This document shows positions 5,000-7,628 of a DNA stretch of 7,628 bases, in pieces. The stretch covers positions 1 through 7,628 of the forward strand of contig CALGKV010000083.1 in the NCBI GenBank assembly GCA_937930465.1, written 5' to 3'. Made by a program: the position numbers and the translations under genes. A model generated the notes under the pieces. That model saw only the letters and a list, made by a program, of their open reading frames with translations, ran no database searches and was not told the origin of the DNA. The stretch's first letter is position 1; the number at the start of each line of letters is the position of its first letter. Origin of the DNA: Methanosuratincolales archaeon (GTDB lineage: Archaea; Thermoproteota; Methanomethylicia; Methanomethylicales; Methanomethylicaceae).

Positions 5000-7071
5000 T
5001 CATAAAGTCGATAAGGCTGAGGAACATCCGGACATACGAGGATGAGGAAGTTGCACTCCCCGAGGGGATCATCCTCTTCGAAGGGGGGATAGGCGCAGGC
5101 AAGTCCACGCTGCTGCTCGCGATCGAGTTCGCCCTCTTCGGCCTCGGCAACGAGAAGGGGACGACCCTCCTCAGCATCGGCAAGAATTCGGGCAGCGTCG
5201 AGCTGACTTTCGAGAATGGGGGGAAGGAGGTCAAGGTGCACAGGGGGCTCGAGAGGGGCAAGAGGGCTCCGGCGGGAAGGGGGTCAGCCCTGCACCAGGG
5301 GCTCATGGTGCCTGCGGGCGTGAAGCAATCGGAGTGCTGGATCGAGGTCGGCGGCGTCCGCACCTCCTACTCGCCGAGCGAGATGAAGGAGCAGGTCCTC
5401 CGCATACTTGAGTATAACGAGCCTGTGGACCCTAAGGCGAAGAGCGTCATATTCAGGTATGCAGTCTACACCCCCCAGGAGGAGATGAAGGATATACTCT
5501 CGCAGCCGCCGGACCTGAGGCTCCAGACGATCAGGAAGGCGCTCAGGGTCGAGGAGTACAAGACTGCGATGGAGAACGCAAGGGCCATCGCGTCCGACCT
5601 TAGGAAAGAGGCCGAGCTGATCAGGAAGGGCGAAGGGCGCCTCCAGGAGATCCAGAAGGAGATCAGCATGATCGAGGAGAGGCTCCCTGGTCAAGAGGAG
5701 GAACTGAAGCGCCTGGGCAAGGAGGGCGAAAGGGTCGAGGGGGAGATCAAGGAGCTCAAAAAGAGGGAAGCGGATCTCCATGCCGAGCTCCTGGCGCACG
5801 CCAAGGGCGCAGAGGGGATCCGGCAGATTGAATCGGACCTCCAGAAGGCCAGGAAGGAGATCTCGGAGCTCGAAAGGAAGGTTGCAGAGAACGAGAGGAG
5901 GCTGAAGGAGATCCAGGCGAGGATAAGGGGGATCGGTCCGGCAGAGGAGCCCACGATGTCGGAGGACGAGGTCTTGGGGATGCTCGAAGAGGCGAAGGCG
6001 AGGCTGAGCCAGTGCGACACCGAGCTCGGGAGCCTTAGGGCGGACCTGGAGAATTTCAGGTCGCTGGTCAAGAACGGGTACTGCCCGACTTGCAAGAGGC
6101 CGATCGAGGGCGCGGAGTATGAAGCCCACCTCCAGGAGGCGGAGGCGAAGTTCGAGGAGGCCAGGAAGAGGCGGCAGGAAACTTTCGAGGAGATAAGGGA
6201 TCTCGAGAGGGCAAGGCAAGAGATCTTCGAGTATTCCAATAGGAAGGTGCAGCTGAAGGAGGCGAAGGAGAGGGAGACCGATCTTGAGGACATCCTCTTC
6301 GACGCAAGGCACAGGCTCGAGGAGGCGAAGGAGAGGGAGAGGGAGCTCAACGAAAGGAAGGAGAGGGCGGCGGAGGAAACCGAGAGGTACAAGGCAGCCG
6401 AGAGGGAGTACATTGCGTGCAAGGCGCGGATCAGCGAGAAGGAAAGGGAGAGGGACGAGATCATGGATCAGAGGGCCATGGTTGCGAATGGGATTGCAAA
6501 GGACAGGGAGAGGCTGTCCAACCTCAAGGAAGAGGCCGGGAGGCTAGAGGGCGAGATGAGGAGGGCAGAGGGGCTTGGGATGCATGCCGAGTGGCTCTTG
6601 AAGTACTTCGTGGCGGCGCTCGAGAGGATAGAGCTCACGGTGATGAACGCTGTCAGGAGGGAGTTCGAGGAAGAGTTCTCCAGGTGGTTCTCCTACCTGG
6701 TCGAGGACCCGTCAAAGGGCGTCAGGATAGACGAGGACTTCACCCCGATCGTAACGCAGGACTCGTACGAGCAGGAGGTGGGCAACCTCAGCGGCGGCGA
6801 GAGGACATCGCTCGCGCTCGCGTACAGGCTGGCGCTGAACAGGGTCGTCCAGAGGAACTCTAGGATCGGGGCGGATCTGCTCATACTTGACGAGCCGACG
6901 GACGGCTTCAGCAAGGACCAGATAGGGAAGATGGGCGACCTCCTCAGGGAGCTCGGGCTTAGGCAGGCCGTGATCGTCTCGCACGAGAGGGAGCTCGAGG
7001 GGGCGGTGGACCACATATTCAGGATCCAGAAGGAGGGGGGAAGGTCGAAGGTCCGGACGGCAGCTGGATGA
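4996..7071 (+). CDS. rad50: Rad50 SMC-like ATPase with zinc hook
   Basis: Rad50 is the ATP-driven clamp that tethers DNA ends and controls Mre11. The 691 residues are short for an archaeal Rad50, which often has 850-1000. The N-terminal ATPase half has Walker A GGIGAGKST (30-38, Lys36) and a Q-loop in YTPQEEM (Gln161). A highly charged coiled coil runs about 190-355. The zinc hook CPTC (363-366) follows and allows two Rad50 molecules to join through one zinc. The returning coil runs about 372-530. The C-terminal half has signature LSGGER (598-603), Walker B LLILDEP (628-634, Asp632-Glu633) and the switch His663 in VSHERE. The D-loop reads DGFSKDQ (636-642) instead of the usual xxLD form. Each arm is only about 155 residues, giving a coil of roughly 23 nm. 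GGAGG at 4980-4984 precedes the ATG by 11 bases, inside mre11. Confidence 0.95.
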   Translation: MIIKSIRLRNIRTYEDEEVALPEGIILFEGGIGAGKSTLLLAIEFALFGLGNEKGTTLLSIGKNSGSVELTFENGGKEVKVHRGLERGKRAPAGRGSALHQGLMVPAGVKQSECWIEVGGVRTSYSPSEMKEQVLRILEYNEPVDPKAKSVIFRYAVYTPQEEMKDILSQPPDLRLQTIRKALRVEEYKTAMENARAIASDLRKEAELIRKGEGRLQEIQKEISMIEERLPGQEEELKRLGKEGERVEGEIKELKKREADLHAELLAHAKGAEGIRQIESDLQKARKEISELERKVAENERRLKEIQARIRGIGPAEEPTMSEDEVLGMLEEAKARLSQCDTELGSLRADLENFRSLVKNGYCPTCKRPIEGAEYEAHLQEAEAKFEEARKRRQETFEEIRDLERARQEIFEYSNRKVQLKEAKERETDLEDILFDARHRLEEAKERERELNERKERAAEETERYKAAEREYIACKARISEKERERDEIMDQRAMVANGIAKDRERLSNLKEEAGRLEGEMRRAEGLGMHAEWLLKYFVAALERIELTVMNAVRREFEEEFSRWFSYLVEDPSKGVRIDEDFTPIVTQDSYEQEVGNLSGGERTSLALAYRLALNRVVQRNSRIGADLLILDEPTDGFSKDQIGKMGDLLRELGLRQAVIVSHERELEGAVDHIFRIQKEGGRSKVRTAAG

Positions 7072-7115
7072 GTGGGAAGGCGTGCACGCACCCTATCCTG
7101 AGGAGGGTTGGCAAA

Positions 7116-7151
7116 TTTCCTGGCTTCCCTTCATAAGGGATGGTCAGGGAA
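7116..7151. other. Long hairpin in the rad50 3' gap
   Basis: A perfect 6-bp stem, TCCCTT / AAGGGA (7126-7131 with 7135-7140), has a CAT loop. It sits on an outer 7-bp stem pairing 7116-7122 with 7145-7151, which includes one G-T wobble. Only a small internal loop separates them, giving 13 paired bases. It lies 45 bp past the rad50 stop, between convergent genes, so it could protect a 3' end or help transcription stop. No T-run follows, so I do not call it a proven terminator. Confidence 0.4.
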
Positions 7152-7178
7152 GCGCCCAAGCCTAGAAGCCCGGACCGG

Positions 7179-7203
7179 CAGGGGTGCTGGCAGGCACCCC
7201 CTG
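7179..7203. terminator. GC-rich hairpin between convergent genes
   Basis: CAGGGGTGC (7179-7187) pairs with GCACCCCCTG (7194-7203) over 9 bp, with one bulged C at 7201 and a TGGCAG loop. It ends 12 bp before the stop of the minus-strand gene and 108 bp after the rad50 stop. A symmetrical hairpin between converging genes could end or stabilise both transcripts. Known archaeal terminators depend mainly on T-runs, and none is present on either side, so the role is inferred from position only. Confidence 0.35.
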
Positions 7204-7214
7204 TCCAACATGGA

Positions 7215-7628
7215 TCAGAAGAAGGCGCCTAGGTAAGGCTTCAGCGCCGAGATCGTGCTCCTGATCGAGAGGGAGGGATCCAGCGCGAAATACAGGTAGC
7301 AGTGGCAGTTCCTGCCGCAGATCCGCATCCTCTCCCTGCACTCCCTCGCCCTCTCCGATTCGAGGAAGCCCATGATCGGCTCCTCAGACGCGTCGATGCT
7401 GCAAGCCGGGCTCACGTTGCACAGGTAGTAGAGCCTACCGTCCGCGTCAATCAAGATAGAGGATGTGCTGCAGCTGTGCGGAACGTCAAGCGTCTCAAGG
7501 TACCTCTCAGTGGTTATGATGGTTTTTGGGTATTTCCTCTTCAGGCGGAGCACCTCTTCCCTGAACGCAGCGATGTCCGGGAGGCGGCTTTCGGTTCCCG
7601 GCAGGTGGCACGCGGGCATCACGACCGC
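7215..7628 (-). CDS. C-terminal part of a probable radical SAM/SPASM protein
   Basis: The frame stays open to the window edge. Two more in-frame codons (Ala, Val) precede the first possible start, GTG at 7622-7620, so the gene almost certainly begins outside and only about 137 C-terminal residues are seen. Numbering from that GTG, seven cysteines are present. Cys51 and Cys68 flank SILIDADGRLYYL, a strand-turn-strand typical of SPASM or twitch domains that bind an auxiliary iron-sulfur cluster. Cys74 follows, and Cys95, Cys102, Cys106 and Cys108 form a C-x6-C-x3-C-x-C group near the end. The radical SAM core with its CxxxCxxC motif would be upstream, outside the window. Substrate is unknown. 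The gene converges on rad50 and shows no functional tie to the repair operon. Family assignment is moderate. Confidence 0.6.
   Translation of the reverse strand, partial: AVVMPACHLPGTESRLPDIAAFREEVLRLKRKYPKTIITTERYLETLDVPHSCSTSSILIDADGRLYYLCNVSPACSIDASEEPIMGFLESERARECRERMRICGRNCHCYLYFALDPSLSIRSTISALKPYLGAFF

Noticed and set aside
5284..6464. Long minus-strand open frames opposite rad50 (342 and 257 codons)
   Set aside because: They mirror the AGG/GAG-rich coiled-coil coding of rad50, give Leu- or Ser-rich low-complexity peptides with no known motif, and lie opposite a gene with complete catalytic motifs.
1..7628. CRISPR array, insertion sequence ends or phage genes
   Set aside because: No spaced direct repeats of CRISPR length, transposase motifs, terminal inverted repeats or phage-like proteins were seen on either strand.

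Overview
The window is archaeal. It carries a nurA-herA-mre11-rad50 gene set, the archaeal DNA double-strand-break end-resection machinery, with a TATA-type promoter, a probable TTG start and almost exclusive use of AGG for arginine in GC-rich coding DNA. I cannot fix the lineage from the sequence alone. The style suits a GC-rich member of the TACK archaea or a deep euryarchaeal lineage.

Layout. Positions 1-190 hold nothing I recognise. Positions about 200-738 hold the remains of a toxin-antitoxin pair: an AbrB-type antitoxin (VapB-like) followed by a PIN-domain toxin (VapC-like). Both can be followed only by hopping frames and passing through stop codons, so both look dead. Positions 801-851 form a sharply AT-rich promoter block with five AATTAA boxes and a 14-bp TATA palindrome. 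Positions 874-7071 carry four intact genes on the + strand: nurA (5'-end nuclease), herA (hexameric DNA translocase), mre11 (nuclease) and rad50 (SMC-like ATPase with a zinc hook). Gaps are 47 bp and 89 bp, and mre11 and rad50 overlap by an ATGA. Positions 7072-7214 are a hairpin-rich gap. The window ends inside a convergent minus-strand gene whose C-terminal part looks like the cysteine-rich end of a radical SAM/SPASM protein.

How the genes work together, from the known families: Mre11-Rad50 binds and opens a broken DNA end. HerA, a ring-shaped ATPase, then drives along the DNA with the NurA nuclease to produce the 3' single strand needed by the RadA recombinase. Here nurA is the first gene and would be co-transcribed with the rest.

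The four proteins keep the core motifs but carry departures from the textbook versions: GSHD in place of GNHD in Mre11, TPQEEM and DGFSKDQ in Rad50, and EEAP and TQL in HerA. I read these as marks of a divergent archaeal subfamily of the complex. The most unexpected content is the decayed VapBC pair, which ordinary ORF calling would miss. I see no mobile element, CRISPR array, tRNA or rRNA.
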